Assembly: GCA_025966355.1 (NCBI GenBank)
Contig: JAICWZ010000161.1
Location: 1-5,265, forward strand
DNA from: Thermomicrobiaceae bacterium
GTDB taxonomy: Bacteria > Chloroflexota > Chloroflexia > Thermomicrobiales > Thermomicrobiaceae
DNA length: 5,265 nt
Direction: 5' to 3'
Shown in pieces: positions 4,867 to 5,265 of the stretch. The notes beneath the pieces were generated by a model. The model saw nothing but the letters and a program-made list of their open reading frames with translations, was not told where the DNA came from and did no database searches. A program made the translations under genes and the position numbers. Numbering within the stretch: the first letter of the stretch is position 1; each line of letters opens with the position of its first letter.

Positions 4867-5265
4867 CGGTCGCCTCCCTGCCGCTTTGTCATCGCATCGT
4901 TGAATTCATCGTCCAGCACGCTCATCAGCAGCTGATCGTGCCAGACGCCATCCCGGAACATATCTTCGCGCAAAATGCCGTCTTCGCGAAAGCCGATCGA
5001 TTGATAGGCTCGCCGCGCGGCCGTATTCTCGGCGAAGACCGCCAACCAGACCTTGTGCAGGCCAAGCCCGCCCGCATCGGTCGGTGTGAAGGCGTGACGC
5101 AGGACGGTCGACAGCGCCTCTTTAGCGAAGCCCTGGCCCCAGGCGCTCCGCTCGCCGATCATCAACGCGAGTTCCGCCTTACGATTGATGTCGTCGAGTT
5201 CGAATAACGTGACATAACCGACCGGCTCGTCCTGAATCAGAATCGCCCAGACGAGCGCTCCATCC
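4863..5265 (-). CDS. GNAT family N-acetyltransferase (RimJ/RimL type), 5'-truncated by window edge
   Basis: This cytosolic acetyltransferase should transfer acetyl from acetyl-CoA to an amine of a protein N-terminus or small molecule. The frame is open to the right edge. The visible 133 residues end at TGA 4865-4863; the family is about 170-185 aa, so some 40-50 N-terminal residues are missing. Numbering from the first full codon: GYVTLFELDDINRKAELALMI begins at 16 (central strands), and the acetyl-CoA pyrophosphate loop W-G-Q-G-F-A-K-E-A-L is at 42-51. The VFAENTAARRAYQSIGF motif spans 76-92 (Asn 80, Tyr 87), and DGILREDMFRDGVWHD is at 95-110. This is the Acetyltransf_3-type pattern. TTG 5165 is only an internal codon: the upstream in-frame residues complete the fold, so it is not the start. 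It is the first visible gene of an operon with the YdhR-like gene. Substrate is unknown. Confidence 0.92.
   Translation of the reverse strand, partial: DGALVWAILIQDEPVGYVTLFELDDINRKAELALMIGERSAWGQGFAKEALSTVLRHAFTPTDAGGLGLHKVWLAVFAENTAARRAYQSIGFREDGILREDMFRDGVWHDQLLMSVLDDEFNDAMTKRQGGDR
4873..4878 (-). promoter_or_regulatory. Strong Shine-Dalgarno for the YdhR-like gene, inside the acetyltransferase gene
   Basis: On the minus strand this is GGGAGG, 6 nt before ATG 4866 and within the last codons of the acetyltransferase. With the ATGA stop/start overlap it confirms the start and indicates coupled or re-initiated translation. Confidence 0.7.

Noticed and set aside
1..5265. CRISPR array, tRNA, rRNA, transposase, phage or defence genes
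   Set aside because: No regularly spaced repeats, cloverleaf or rRNA-like stretches, or proteins of these classes are visible on either strand.

Overview
The window looks like ordinary chromosomal DNA from a GC-rich bacterium. All genes share the same high-GC codon style, with G or C in most third positions. The gene mix (M20 dipeptidase, NhaP antiporter, MFS carrier, GNAT enzyme) and the repeat types would fit a Chloroflexota-like or similar environmental lineage. That placement is weak inference, because no marker gene is present.

Layout, left to right. (1) Bases 1-1019, plus strand: the C-terminal three quarters of an M20 metallopeptidase whose start lies off the left edge. (2) Bases 1020-1329: a gene-free stretch almost filled by a 250-bp palindromic element. 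Its 71-bp inverted arms flank a 108-nt core that carries two smaller hairpins. (3) Bases 1330-2526, plus: a complete NhaP/CPA1-type Na+(or K+)/H+ antiporter. (4) Bases 2530-2600: a near-perfect 27-bp inverted repeat made of 8-nt units, lying between two convergent genes. (5) Bases 2616-3905, minus: a complete MFS carrier of the monocarboxylate-porter type, probably starting at a GTG. (6) Bases 3906-4211: a divergent intergenic region with a weak promoter candidate. (7) Bases 4212-4562, plus: a small three-helix membrane protein of unknown function. (8) Bases 4564-5265, minus: a two-gene operon in which a GNAT acetyltransferase (its 5' end off the right edge) overlaps by ATGA with a 100-aa YdhR-like alpha/beta-barrel protein.

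The genes do not form one pathway. Orientation changes four times (+,+,-,+,-,-), so most are probably separate transcription units. Only the GNAT/YdhR-like pair is clearly co-translated. The peptidase, antiporter and MFS carrier are general housekeeping or nutrient functions.

I found no defence system, phage, CRISPR array, tRNA, rRNA or insertion sequence with a transposase. The most interesting non-coding structure is the palindromic element at 1035-1284. It looks like a MITE- or BIME-type non-autonomous repeat and now forms the upstream region of the antiporter gene. The hairpin at 2530-2600 is second.
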